The translations under genes were made by a program, and so were the position numbers. DNA of 64,000 nucleotides. It comes from Ruminococcus sp. (lineage in GTDB: Bacteria > Bacillota > Clostridia > Oscillospirales > Acutalibacteraceae). Under the pieces are notes generated by a model. That model was not told where the DNA came from and made no database searches. It saw nothing but the letters and a program-made list of their open reading frames with translations. The stretch lies in the NCBI GenBank assembly GCA_017457955.1, contig JAFTGL010000002.1:1-64000 (forward strand), in the 5' to 3' direction. Shown here piece after piece: positions 33,612 through 43,100 of the stretch. Numbering within the stretch: the first letter of the stretch is position 1; each line of letters opens with the position of its first letter.

Positions 33612-33739
33612 GTCTATATTATAACGGATAATTTCTGAAATTTGTGAACGTTCTATTAACTGAGATTTAACAATTTTCAAATTGTCGTAAGGCGTTTAGA
33701 ACCGCCGCCAAAATCGATTCGTGTTCAAAGCCTTCTGCC

Positions 33740-34348
33740 TTACTCATAATTTCTGATCAGGGTAACCACCTTACCCAGCAAAACCGCCTTATCGACGATG
33801 ATCGGCTCATAGGCGTCGTTCTCCGGCTGGAGACGGATATGCCCCTTCTCCTTATAAAAGCGCTTGACCGTCGCGCTGCTCTCGCCGCTGACCTCATCCT
33901 CCACCATCGCGACCACGATATCGCCGTTGTCGGCGGTGGGCGTGCGGTTGATGATGATGATATCGCCGTCATAGATGCCCGCGTTGATCATACTTTCACC
34001 GACGACGCGCAGGGCGAACAGCTCCCTGCCCTTGCTGATATCCTTCGGGACGGGGATGTAGGTCTCAATGTCCTGCACAGCCAGGATCGGCTGACCCGCG
34101 GTAACGCGGCCCATCAGCGGTACCTTGGAGGTCGGCTGTTCGTTTTTGAGACGGATACAGCGGTTGAGTCCCTCTTCACGCTCGATCAGTCCGCGCTCCT
34201 CGAGCGCTTTCAGATGATAGGCGACCGTCGAGGTGGAGCGAAAGCCCGTTGCCTCGCACAGCTCGCGCACCGAGGGAATACGTCCGTTTTCGGAACATTC
34301 GAGAATATAATCATAGACCTTTTGCTGACCTGATGTTAAAGGTTTCAT
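33740..34348 (-). CDS. lexA: LexA repressor
   Basis: SOS repressor that cuts itself when RecA filaments form. The 202-residue protein has an N-terminal winged helix (SVRELCEATGFRSTSTVAYHLKALEERGL), the Ala-Gly cleavage site in RVTAGQP, and the serine-lysine dyad (GESM with the Ser, and SSATVKRFY with the Lys). The start at 34348 follows AAGGGTGA; upstream in-frame codons lie in the promoter region. It is a single gene with a matching SOS box overlapping its -35 element. Confidence 0.97.
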   Translation of the reverse strand: MKPLTSGQQKVYDYILECSENGRIPSVRELCEATGFRSTSTVAYHLKALEERGLIEREEGLNRCIRLKNEQPTSKVPLMGRVTAGQPILAVQDIETYIPVPKDISKGRELFALRVVGESMINAGIYDGDIIIINRTPTADNGDIVVAMVEDEVSGESSATVKRFYKEKGHIRLQPENDAYEPIIVDKAVLLGKVVTLIRNYE

Positions 34349-34384
34349 ATAATCACCCTTGTTCGTAAAATATTGATTAATGAT

Positions 34385-34413
34385 ATTATACCATATCATT
34401 TCACAAAAAGCAA
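34385..34413 (-). promoter_or_regulatory. lexA promoter
   Basis: Minus strand: TTGCTT (34408-34413), 17 bp, TATAAT (34385-34390). Confidence 0.8.
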
Positions 34414-34424
34414 ATGTTTGTTCG
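34411..34424 (-). promoter_or_regulatory. SOS box (LexA operator)
   Basis: CGAACAAACATTTG matches 12 of 14 positions of the Bacillus-type box CGAACRNRYGTTYC and overlaps the lexA -35 region, as expected for autoregulation. Confidence 0.75.
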
Positions 34425-34502
34425 ACTTTTATACAAAAAGTTTTTTAACGGAAATTGGTGAATATTGCTATAAATCCCCAAGTATTTTTTACATAAATAT
34501 GC

Positions 34503-34531
34503 TGGAATTTTATATTTATTTACTATATAAT
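34503..34531 (+). promoter_or_regulatory. Promoter of the CotH-dockerin gene
   Basis: TATAAT at 34526-34531 with a weak TGGAAT (34503-34508) 17 bp upstream. Confidence 0.45.
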
Positions 34532-34576
34532 GAACTTGCAAGCATTTAGGATTTAAAACATAGAAGGAGTATTATT

Positions 34577-37500
34577 ATGAAAAGACTGATTTCCCTCATC
34601 CTCGCAATGGTCTTGATCGTAACAGCATTTGCCGTCGTGCCCATCGGCGCGGCCGATAACGACGGTTTTCAGGTCGGTGACGAGCTGTACCTGAAGATCG
34701 AGAACCCCGCCGACTGGGCGACCACCTCCGATCCCATCCTATACGTCAACTTTACTGACGCTTCCCGGGCGGAAAACGGCGGCACATCCGTTATCATCGC
34801 CACCGCCGACAAGGATCGCTTTGATCCCTCTACAGGCGTGACCTATAACAGCGGGTACGGTCTCTACAAATACACCGTTACCGCTGCCGACGCGGGCAAG
34901 ACCGTCATGCGCTTCTGGCGCGGCAACAGCGAAAAGCTCTGGAACGAATCCGTTGTCCTCACCGCGGCCGACCTTGCGGCAGGCAAAAACACCGCCGTCG
35001 TCACCGACTGGTCGGATACAGGCTACCTCACCGCCACAGGCGTCGACGTCCCCGATCCGACCGATCCCCCTGTCGCTCCGACCGAGCCCGTGGAAGGCGT
35101 TCCGATCACTGCCGCCGCGCCGAACAGCTTGTACGCGCACGCTGTCAGCGGCGCTGACGATACAGAAGCATGGGTAAAGTGGTACAAGGTCGACAACACC
35201 TACTATTTCTTCCTGCCCTCTTCCGCGAAGGCATATGACACGGTCGAACTGTATAATACCTATCCGAACGACGTCATTCTCAACGGCACCCGTATCTCTG
35301 CCAACAGCTCGGCGTCATTCTCTGCCGAAGCAGGAAAAACCTACCGCGCTTCCGTCGAGGTGCTTGACCTTTCCATCAATGTTCAATTCCTGTTCTCCTC
35401 TGCCGAAGCCGCCCTGTGGGTCAACAACGCAGACAGCTTCAGCGGGCACAGCGACTTTTTCGCCTATCTGCAGGCGGATAAGTCCAATTCTGTCGCCGCC
35501 TCCGGCGCGATCGCAACCCCCGACGGCAAGGTCGAGAGCGCCGATATCAAGAAGATGAAGGGCCGCGGCAACACCTCGTGGAACGCCGACAAAAAGGGCT
35601 TCAACGTCACCTTCCAAAGCGCGATCACTCTCGCGGGCATGGAGAAGTGCAAGAAGTTCTCCCTGATCTCCAATTTCCAGGACGCCGCTATGGCGCGCAA
35701 CCGCATCCTCTTTGACCTTTCCGACGAGATCGGCGTACCCTATTCCTCCGACAGCCGTTTCATCGACCTATACACCAACGGCGTCTATCAGGGCACCTAC
35801 CAGATGTGCCAGAAGGTCGACGTCGGCAAGAACACCCTTATCAGCGATTTCGAGGAAGACGACTACCTCGATACCGCGACGGGCGGCGTGAAGTCCGATT
35901 TCTCCTTTGTCGCCGAGATCGACTCCAGCCCCGCGGCGGACGACTTCCACTTCACCGTCAATAACGGCAACAACCTGACCATGAAAGCGCCCGAGCTTAC
36001 CTTTGACGACCCCAACTATAACGCCGTCGAAAGCTATATCAAAAACAAGTACAACACCATGTACAGCAGCCTCGGCAGTACGAACGTCAACGACTACATC
36101 GATATCAATTCCCTCGCCAAGGTCTACCTGATCAACGAGCTGGGCAAGAACTGGGACAGCGGCGCGTCCTCCTTCTACCTAACCTTCAAGGCGGATAAAG
36201 ACGGCGCCTATAAATTCTTCGCCTCGCCCGTATGGGACTATGACAATTCGCTGGGCAACGCCCGCGGCGTCAGCAGCGACCTGAGAAACATGGGTATCAA
36301 CGATTATCTCCTCCCCTCAGGCTGGTTCTCTACCAAGAAAAACGGCTACAACGGCCCCAACTTCCTCGCCGAAGCGGTCAAGAACCCCGTCCTGATGGCT
36401 GAGGTGCGCCGCGTATGGTTTGAGGACTTCCTCCCCGCGCTTGACAAGCTGAATTCTACAGGCGTCAACAGCGGCGAGATCTATTCCTCCGACGTCTACG
36501 CCGACATCCTGCGCGATTCCGCCGAGATGAACTACAAGATCTGGAAGCTCGACACCAACGGCAGCTGGACAGCCGACCACGGCTCTCTGAGAAAGTACAG
36601 CGCTGTTTACACCTATAACGAGTACGGTCAGGTCACCGGCGTGAACCTCTCTCAGGACAGCCGCAATACCACCTACAACCAGTACACCTTCGACGGTCAG
36701 ATGGACTACATGATGGACTGGACAAACTCCCGCGCGGCGTGGATCAGCGCCCAGTACATCGCGGACTATGTTCCTTCCGACCCCGTCATCCCCACCGAGC
36801 CCGTGACCGAAGCGCCCACAGAAGCGCCGACCCTGCCCCCTGAAGACGTCATCACTCCCGACCTCACCGACGCGATCGCCGCGTGGGTATTTGACGCGGC
36901 CGACAAGACCGAGGGCGACAAGCTGACCGAGTACGGCAATGCCGACGACGGCTATGCCGCTACCCACGGCACAGGCAAAATGACCCTCACCGTCAGCGGT
37001 GAAAAATCCCGCGCTCTCGAGTGGAGCGCCCCTGAGTACGGCAAGTCCGGCGCCCTCATGACCCCCATCATGGCGGCAGGCTCCAAAAATCCGTGGGGGA
37101 CCCCTTACATCAACCTGAACGTCCCGACCAAGGGCTATGACTCCCTCAAGCTCACCATGTACCTTGCGGGCTCCAACAAAGCCCCTGCCAGCTGGAAGCT
37201 CCAATACAGCTTGAACGGTACAGACTTCACCGATATCGACGGTCAGGTATTCACCATCACCGCCGACTTCCGCAAGCTCCTCACCGCCTATTTTAACAAA
37301 TCCGACCTTCCCGATTTTGCATACAGCTCAGCACCAGAGACTCTCAATCTGCGCCTTGTCCCCGTCGACATGACCACAGTCAACGGCGGCAATGCCCTCG
37401 ACGCACCGTCCTCAGGCGAGATCGCGCTCAACTATATCGTCGTACAGGGACACAAGGTCACTTATGACGACGTTGTGATGGGCGACGCGGACGGCAGCGG

Positions 37501-37681
37501 CGACGTCGATATCATCGACGCCACCATTCTGCAGCGTTTTATCGCGGGCATCAATACCCTGACCTCCTCGCAGATCGTTGCGGCTGACGTTACCCGCGAC
37601 GGCGAGCCCGATATCATTGACGTCACGGTCATCCAGCGGGCGCTCGCGGGCATCGACAATAAATATCTTGATCTGTCATAA
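34577..37681 (+). CDS. Secreted CotH-domain protein with C-terminal dockerin
   Basis: A 1034-residue exported protein. In order: signal peptide (1-26); a beta domain to about residue 165; a Pro/Thr linker; a CotH-type domain of about 550 residues with MKGRGNTSWNADKKGFNV, DLYTNGVYQGTYQMCQKVD and SPVWDYDNSLGN; a second linker (PTEPVTEAPTEAPT); a further beta domain; and a type I dockerin at about 972-1034 (GDADGSGDVDIIDATILQRF, then ADVTRDGEPDIIDVTVIQRA). CotH of Bacillus spores is an atypical protein kinase; dockerin-linked CotH proteins are recurrent in cellulosomal Ruminococcus, with unclear function. AGAAGGAG precedes the ATG. The cohesin-like gene follows. Confidence 0.9.
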   Translation: MKRLISLILAMVLIVTAFAVVPIGAADNDGFQVGDELYLKIENPADWATTSDPILYVNFTDASRAENGGTSVIIATADKDRFDPSTGVTYNSGYGLYKYTVTAADAGKTVMRFWRGNSEKLWNESVVLTAADLAAGKNTAVVTDWSDTGYLTATGVDVPDPTDPPVAPTEPVEGVPITAAAPNSLYAHAVSGADDTEAWVKWYKVDNTYYFFLPSSAKAYDTVELYNTYPNDVILNGTRISANSSASFSAEAGKTYRASVEVLDLSINVQFLFSSAEAALWVNNADSFSGHSDFFAYLQADKSNSVAASGAIATPDGKVESADIKKMKGRGNTSWNADKKGFNVTFQSAITLAGMEKCKKFSLISNFQDAAMARNRILFDLSDEIGVPYSSDSRFIDLYTNGVYQGTYQMCQKVDVGKNTLISDFEEDDYLDTATGGVKSDFSFVAEIDSSPAADDFHFTVNNGNNLTMKAPELTFDDPNYNAVESYIKNKYNTMYSSLGSTNVNDYIDINSLAKVYLINELGKNWDSGASSFYLTFKADKDGAYKFFASPVWDYDNSLGNARGVSSDLRNMGINDYLLPSGWFSTKKNGYNGPNFLAEAVKNPVLMAEVRRVWFEDFLPALDKLNSTGVNSGEIYSSDVYADILRDSAEMNYKIWKLDTNGSWTADHGSLRKYSAVYTYNEYGQVTGVNLSQDSRNTTYNQYTFDGQMDYMMDWTNSRAAWISAQYIADYVPSDPVIPTEPVTEAPTEAPTLPPEDVITPDLTDAIAAWVFDAADKTEGDKLTEYGNADDGYAATHGTGKMTLTVSGEKSRALEWSAPEYGKSGALMTPIMAAGSKNPWGTPYINLNVPTKGYDSLKLTMYLAGSNKAPASWKLQYSLNGTDFTDIDGQVFTITADFRKLLTAYFNKSDLPDFAYSSAPETLNLRLVPVDMTTVNGGNALDAPSSGEIALNYIVVQGHKVTYDDVVMGDADGSGDVDIIDATILQRFIAGINTLTSSQIVAADVTRDGEPDIIDVTVIQRALAGIDNKYLDLS

Positions 37682-37716
37682 AACGAAATTAACACTCTGT
37701 TCACCAACCAAAGCTC

Positions 37717-37757
37717 AGCCCTTGATACAATAGTTATATCAAGGGCTTGCATTTTTG
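37717..37757 (+). terminator. Terminator of the CotH-dockerin gene
   Basis: AGCCCTTGATA (37717-37727) pairs with TATCAAGGGCT (37737-37747), then a T run. The next promoter begins inside it. Confidence 0.85.
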
Positions 37758-37775
37758 CTTTCAATCCTTTACAAT
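37747..37775 (+). promoter_or_regulatory. Promoter of the cohesin-like/dockerin gene
   Basis: TTGCAT (37747-37752), 17 bp, TACAAT (37770-37775). Confidence 0.6.
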
Positions 37776-37809
37776 ATAGTTGTATCTATCTTTCTTTCGG
37801 AGGGATAAC

Positions 37810-38628
37810 ATGAAAAAAATCCTCAGTCTGGTATTGGTCGTAACGGTTATCGCGTCTATGCTTGCGGTCTTTTCACTGCACACATCGGCGGCGGATAACA
37901 AAACGCTGACGATCACCTGCCGCGGCGAGACGCTTGCCGAGCTTCCCGTCGGCAGCGAGTTCATCTTCCGCGTCGGCATCAACAGCGGCGGATACACCGT
38001 CAACGCGGCGGACGGCGAAGTCCGCTATGACTCAAACTATGTTCAGGTCGTCGAATACGGTACGACCAGGAGCAGCGGAGAGATCAACATGGACGCTTAC
38101 AGCTTTCCCGCTTCCATTCGCAACTCCAGCCTTGCTTCCTCCTACACCACGGCAAAAAACCAGATCCTCTATAACTTTGTCAAGCTCAACAAGGGCGGCG
38201 TCGGCACTTTCTCCGACGTCAACGCCCACTATTTCAAGGTGCGCTTCAAGGCGATCGCCCCCGGCACAACAGAGGTCAAGCATTATTTCCATGATTTGGT
38301 TCATATCGAGGGAAAAGATAATCTGCGGCTGATCCACAACAGCAAGCCGAACGACAAGCTCGATCCCATCCCCTACAGCGTCGAGACCGCGGAAGCCGCG
38401 GCGGGCTATGTCGGCGACGCTGACGGCGACTGGCAGCTGACCGTCATGGACGCGACCTTCATCCAGTATCTTTCCGCGGGCAGAGACAGCACGTACAATC
38501 TGATCAGCGCCGACGTCAACGGCGACGGCGAGGTCAACCTCAGAGACGCCCTGAACCTCCTGCGCTACAGAGCCAAGATGAACTATGACGGCAATGTCGG
38601 CGAGTGGATTTTCTTATCTGAACAATAA
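37810..38628 (+). CDS. Secreted cohesin-like domain plus dockerin protein
   Basis: A 272-residue exported protein. After a signal peptide (about 1-27) comes a single beta-sandwich domain of about 145 residues with a cohesin-like pattern (VGSEFIFRVGINSGG, then EVRYDSNYVQVVEYG, then a late FKVRFKAIAPGTTEV). A type I dockerin at about 200-260 follows (GDADGDWQLTVMDATFIQYL, then ADVNGDGEVNLRDALNLLRY), with a short tail. One cohesin-type module with one dockerin is the plan of an adaptor scaffoldin. The beta domain could instead be a carbohydrate-binding or Ig-like module of the same fold. The ATG at 37810 follows GGAGGG. Confidence 0.75.
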   Translation: MKKILSLVLVVTVIASMLAVFSLHTSAADNKTLTITCRGETLAELPVGSEFIFRVGINSGGYTVNAADGEVRYDSNYVQVVEYGTTRSSGEINMDAYSFPASIRNSSLASSYTTAKNQILYNFVKLNKGGVGTFSDVNAHYFKVRFKAIAPGTTEVKHYFHDLVHIEGKDNLRLIHNSKPNDKLDPIPYSVETAEAAAGYVGDADGDWQLTVMDATFIQYLSAGRDSTYNLISADVNGDGEVNLRDALNLLRYRAKMNYDGNVGEWIFLSEQ

Positions 38629-38637
38629 ATCAACAGC

Positions 38638-38665
38638 AAAGGCGCGGTCAATTGACCGCGCCTTT
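38638..38665. terminator. Bidirectional terminator, perfect palindrome
   Basis: AAAGGCGCGGTC-AATT-GACCGCGCCTTT, perfectly symmetric, between convergent genes. Confidence 0.95.
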
Positions 38666-38667
38666 TA

Positions 38668-38988
38668 TTATTTCTCTTCAAATTCCGAAAGATGATATTT
38701 TTCATACAGCTCGTCAACCGCTTTTTCGGGCTGATCCTCACCTGTCTGTATCTCATTTTCATCCCCGATCGGTTCATCATCGCCGTCTTCATCTTCCGCG
38801 TCTGCCGGTAACACACGGAACATCCAGAAGCATATCCCGAATATCGCGCCGGAACCGACGACCTGTATGATCGGAAACACCGCCGAAGCGCCGATGACAA
38901 GAGAGCGTATCAGCGTCACCAGCGAGAACAGAAGCGCCGCCGCTGACACACCGAACGCGATCTTGATGATCAGATTCCTGCTTTTCAC
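38668..38988 (-). CDS. Small membrane protein with acidic tail
   Basis: A 106-residue protein with two hydrophobic segments (about residues 5-27 and 33-52) and a highly acidic C-terminal half (DAEDEDGDDEPIGDENE). The GTG at 38988 is chosen because GGAGG lies 7 nt upstream, just at the end of the HAD phosphatase gene. Its start is one base past that gene's stop codon, so the two are coupled. No family was recognised. The longer frame upstream overlaps the HAD gene and is unlikely. Confidence 0.6.
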   Translation of the reverse strand: MKSRNLIIKIAFGVSAAALLFSLVTLIRSLVIGASAVFPIIQVVGSGAIFGICFWMFRVLPADAEDEDGDDEPIGDENEIQTGEDQPEKAVDELYEKYHLSEFEEK

Positions 38989-38989
38989 C

Positions 38990-39727
38990 TTATGCCTCCG
39001 TAATATAGCCGAGGATCTTGCGCACGTCGCCGTCCATGATCTTCCAGCGGGCATGGATCTCGCTCTCGTCCTTGACCTCGGGACTGATCTCCTGATGGAT
39101 ATACAGCCCGTCGATACCCGCGCTCTTCGCGCCCTGCATATCGGAGTTCTTATCGTTGCCGACCATCAGACATTCCTTCGGGTCAAGGTGATATTTTTCT
39201 ATGAGCTTTTCAAAGAACTGACGCTGCGGCTTGCACACGCCCTCCTCACTGCTGATCATGATGCCGTCGAAATACCCGAGGATCCCCAGCTCGTCCATCT
39301 CGGGGATGGTAAAGCTCTCCTGCGCGTTAGAAAGTAAAAAGATCTTCTTGCCCGCTTCGCGCAGACCCTCCAGCAGTTCGATCACGCCGTCATACAGCCG
39401 GATGAACTGGGTCGAATCCTCTCTGAACCTGTGCGCCGTATCGCGCAGGAGCATTTCATCCGCGTCGACTCCCTTGTCCTTGTACAGCTGTCTGAACACC
39501 TGCAGCAGGTCGATATCCAGATATTTATAGGTCAGGTGCGTCAGCTTTTGGCGGCGATATGCACGCTTGACGTACTTTATATAAGAAGTCCTCAGCTCAC
39601 CGGGGCTGAACGAAGCGCCGCCCATCGCGAACACCTGCACCGCCTTGCGCCAGAAGTCGATGGAATATTCGTCGGTACGGATATCGATCAGCGTACCGTA
39701 TAGATCAAAGATAATGTTGTTATACAT
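38990..39727 (-). CDS. HAD-superfamily hydrolase
   Basis: A 245-residue cytoplasmic phosphatase-like protein. Motif I is DLYGTLID (a single Asp followed by Tyr, as in many YjjG-like nucleotidases), motif II is LLSNAQ, motif III the Lys of VCKPQRQFFEKL, and motif IV GNDKNSDMQGAKSAG. The cap domain lies between residues 15 and 100. The ATG at 39727 follows GAGGTG; an ORF extension of ten codons has no site. It is co-transcribed with the small membrane protein. Substrate unknown. Confidence 0.85.
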   Translation of the reverse strand: MYNNIIFDLYGTLIDIRTDEYSIDFWRKAVQVFAMGGASFSPGELRTSYIKYVKRAYRRQKLTHLTYKYLDIDLLQVFRQLYKDKGVDADEMLLRDTAHRFREDSTQFIRLYDGVIELLEGLREAGKKIFLLSNAQESFTIPEMDELGILGYFDGIMISSEEGVCKPQRQFFEKLIEKYHLDPKECLMVGNDKNSDMQGAKSAGIDGLYIHQEISPEVKDESEIHARWKIMDGDVRKILGYITEA

Positions 39728-39913
39728 AAGCACCTCGAACAATGTATGATTCAGCATTATTTCTGTAAAAATATTTTATCAATAAAGCGCCGAAAATTCC
39801 ATACATATTTAGAATAAGATATTCCGACCTTTCCCGCGAATTTTTGTGCAAAATCCGATTGCTGTCCCATCAGGGTATCACCATGTCATTGCACATCCGC
39901 TCGCGGCCGCGTT

Positions 39914-39939
39914 GATTAGGCAGTTAGCTTCAACTAATC
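39914..39939. other. Hairpin in the 39.76-40.0 kb gap
   Basis: GATTAG pairs with CTAATC around a 14-nt loop. The 380-bp gap upstream of nifJ otherwise holds only an ACCGG-TGCG-CCGGT hairpin near 39981-39994, the nifJ promoter and its leader. No gene is seen in it. Confidence 0.35.
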
Positions 39940-40003
39940 GCAAATGGCTTTTTTATCCGCTTATTTTTCCAAAAATAAAAACCGGTGCGCCGGTATTTTC
40001 CCC

Positions 40004-40032
40004 TTTACAGAAACGACAAAAAGTGATAATAT
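40004..40032 (+). promoter_or_regulatory. nifJ promoter
   Basis: TTTACA (40004-40009), 17 bp, TAATAT (40027-40032). The roughly 100-nt leader contains a hairpin (AGTTCG... / ...CGAACT, about 40045-40070) and a GTAAGA/TCTTAC pairing. Confidence 0.65.
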
Positions 40033-40137
40033 ATTAAGCGGATAAGTTCGGGGATTTGCCCCTCGAACTAACCGGAAATCCGCGTTGGTGTAAGAAAGAG
40101 CTCATCTTACAGCAATGCAAACACAGGAGGAAAACAC

Positions 40138-43100
40138 ATGGCAAGAAAAATGAAATCCATGGACGGCAACAACGCCGCAGCTTGGGTGTCCTATGCGTTC
40201 ACCGAAGTAGCCGGCATTTACCCCATCACACCGTCCAGCCCAATGGCAGACTACGTTGATCAGTGGTCGGCACAGGGCATGAAGAACATCTTCGGCACTA
40301 CCGTCAAGGTAGAAGAGATGCAGTCTGAGGCAGGCGCGGCAGGTACCGTACACGGCTCGCTGAACGCGGGTGCACTGACCACCACCTACACCGCTTCTCA
40401 GGGTCTGCTGCTCATGATCCCGAACATGTACAAAATCGCGGGCGAATTACTCCCGTCCGTATTCCACGTTTCCGCCCGCTGCGTAGCGAGTCACGCGCTG
40501 AACATCTTCGGCGACCACAGTGACGTCTATGCCTGCCGTCAGACAGGTTTCGCGATGCTGGCTGAGACCAACCCGCAGGAAGTCATGGATCTGGGCGCTG
40601 TCGCTCACCTCGCTTCCATCAAGGGCAGAGTTCCGTTCATCAACTTCTTCGACGGCTTCCGTACTTCTCACGAGATCCAGAAGATCGAGATCTGGGACTA
40701 TGATGATCTGAAAGAAATGACCGATATGGACGCAGTTCAGGCGTTCCGCAAGCGCGCTCTGAACCCCGAGCATCCCACCATGCGCGGCTCTCACGAGAAC
40801 GGCGATATCTTCTTCCAGCACCGTGAAGCCTGCAACAAGTACTATGACGCTCTCCCCGAGATCGTTGAAGAGTACATGGACAAGGTCAACGCCAAACTCG
40901 GCACCGATTACAAGCTGTTCAACTACTACGGCGCTCCCGACGCTGAGCGCGTCATCGTAGCGATGGGCTCCATCTGCGACGTCGCGGAGGAAGTTATCGA
41001 CTACATGAACGCGAACGGCGAGAAGGTCGGTCTTGTCAAGGTTCGCCTGTATCGTCCCTTCCGTGCCGACAAGCTCGTCGAAGCGATCCCTGCAACCGCA
41101 ACCAAGATCGCAGTCCTCGACCGCACCAAAGAACCCGGCGCTCTGGGCGAGCCGCTCTACCTCGACGTAGTCGCAGGTCTTGCTACTCAGGGTCGCACCG
41201 CTAAGGTCGTCGGCGGCCGCTACGGTCTCGGCTCCAAGGATACTCCTCCTTCCAGCGTATTTGCTGTATACAAGGAGCTTGCTAAGGAGAATCCGCGCCA
41301 CAACTTCACCATCGGTATCGTTGACGACGTCACCGACCTCTCTCTGCCCGAGGAGCCCGCTCCCAATACTGCGGCGGAAGGCACCATCGAGTGCAAGTTC
41401 TGGGGTCTCGGCGGCGACGGCACCGTTGGCGCGAACAAAGACTCCATCAAGATTATCGGCGACCACACCGATAAATATGTACAGGCATACTTCCAGTATG
41501 ATAGTAAAAAGACCGGCGGTATCACCATCAGCCATCTGCGCTTCGGTGACAAGCCCATCAAGTCCCCCTACTACATCAACAAGGCTGACTTCGTCGCCTG
41601 CCATAACCCCTCCTACATCCTCAAGGGCTACAAGATGGTTCAGGACGTTAAGCCCGGCGGCGTGTTCCTGATCAACTGCCAGTGGACTCCCGAGGAGCTG
41701 AACACCCATCTGAACGCTGAGACCAAGCGCTATATCGCGAAGAACGACATCAAGCTCTACACCGTCAACGCGATCGACATCGCTGCCGAGATCGGTCTGG
41801 GCAAGCGCACCAACACCGTTCTGCAGAGCGCGTTCTTCTCCCTCTCCAAGGTTCTGCCCGAGGAAGAAGCCATCGGCTACATGAAGGAAAAGGCTCAGAA
41901 GTTCATGAAGAAGGGCAAAGAGATCGTCGAGATGAACGAGAAAGCGATCGACGCCGGCGCTACCGCTTATGTCAAGATCGACGTACCCGCTGACTGGGCT
42001 GACGCTCAGGATGCTGCCGCTGCTGTTGCAAACGTCGAGATGACCAAGCTCGAGAAGCAGGTCGAGGGCATCATGGAGCCCGTAGGCAAGATGGACGGCG
42101 ACAGCCTGCCCGTATCCGCCTTTGTTGACCATGCCGACGGTACCTTCGAGCAGGGCGCATCCGCGTTCGAGAAGCGCGGCGTAGCCGTTCTGGTTCCCGA
42201 GTGGAACAACGAGACCTGCGCTCAGTGTAACCGCTGCGCGTTCGTCTGCCCGCACGCTACCATCCGTCCCTACGCGATGGACGAGGCGGAAGTTGCCGAC
42301 GCTCCCGAGAACATCAAGTACGGTAAGAGACCCGTTAACAAGGTTTACAAGTACACCCTCGCTGTTTCTCCCTTCGACTGCATGGGCTGCGGCGTCTGCG
42401 TAGGCGTCTGCCCGACCAACTCTCTGAAGATGGTTGCCCGCGAGTCTCAGGACGATCAGCAGGCAGTATTCGATTATTGCGTATCCAAAGTCACCGAGAA
42501 GCCCGAGACCACTGCGAAGATCAACGTGATCTCCTCTCAGTACAAGCAGCCGCTGCTCGAATTCTCCGGCTCTTGCGCAGGCTGTGCCGAGACCTCTTAC
42601 GCGCGTCTCGTTACCCAGCTCTTCGGCGACAGAATGTATATCTCCAACGCGACCGGTTGCTCCTCCATCTGGGGCGGTCCTGCCGCTACCTCTCCCTACA
42701 CCGTCAACAAGGACGGCCACGGCCCCGCATGGGCAAACTCCCTGTTCGAAGACAACGCTGAGCACGGTCTCGGTATGTTCCTCGGTCAGCGCGCGATCCG
42801 CGACCGTCTGATCGCAGACGTCAAGGAAATGGCTGCCGACGAGAGAGCTACCGCTGAGCTCAAAGCTGCTGCCGACGAGTACCTCGCTACCCTCAATGAC
42901 GGCGAGAAGAACACCGCCGCTTCCAAGGCTCTGCTTGCAGAGGTCGAAAAGGTCGGCGACCAGTGCCCCTACGCGAAGGACATCATCGACAACAGCGAAT
43001 ATCTCTCCAAGAAGTCCGTATGGATCTTCGGCGGCGACGGCTGGGCATATGATATCGGCTTCGGCGGCGTAGACCACGTACTCGCTACCGGCGAAGATGT

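Noticed and set aside
33413-33680. Two minus-strand frames of 65-73 codons before lexA
   Set aside because: They cross a perfect terminator hairpin and an internal hairpin. Noncoding structure explains the region better.
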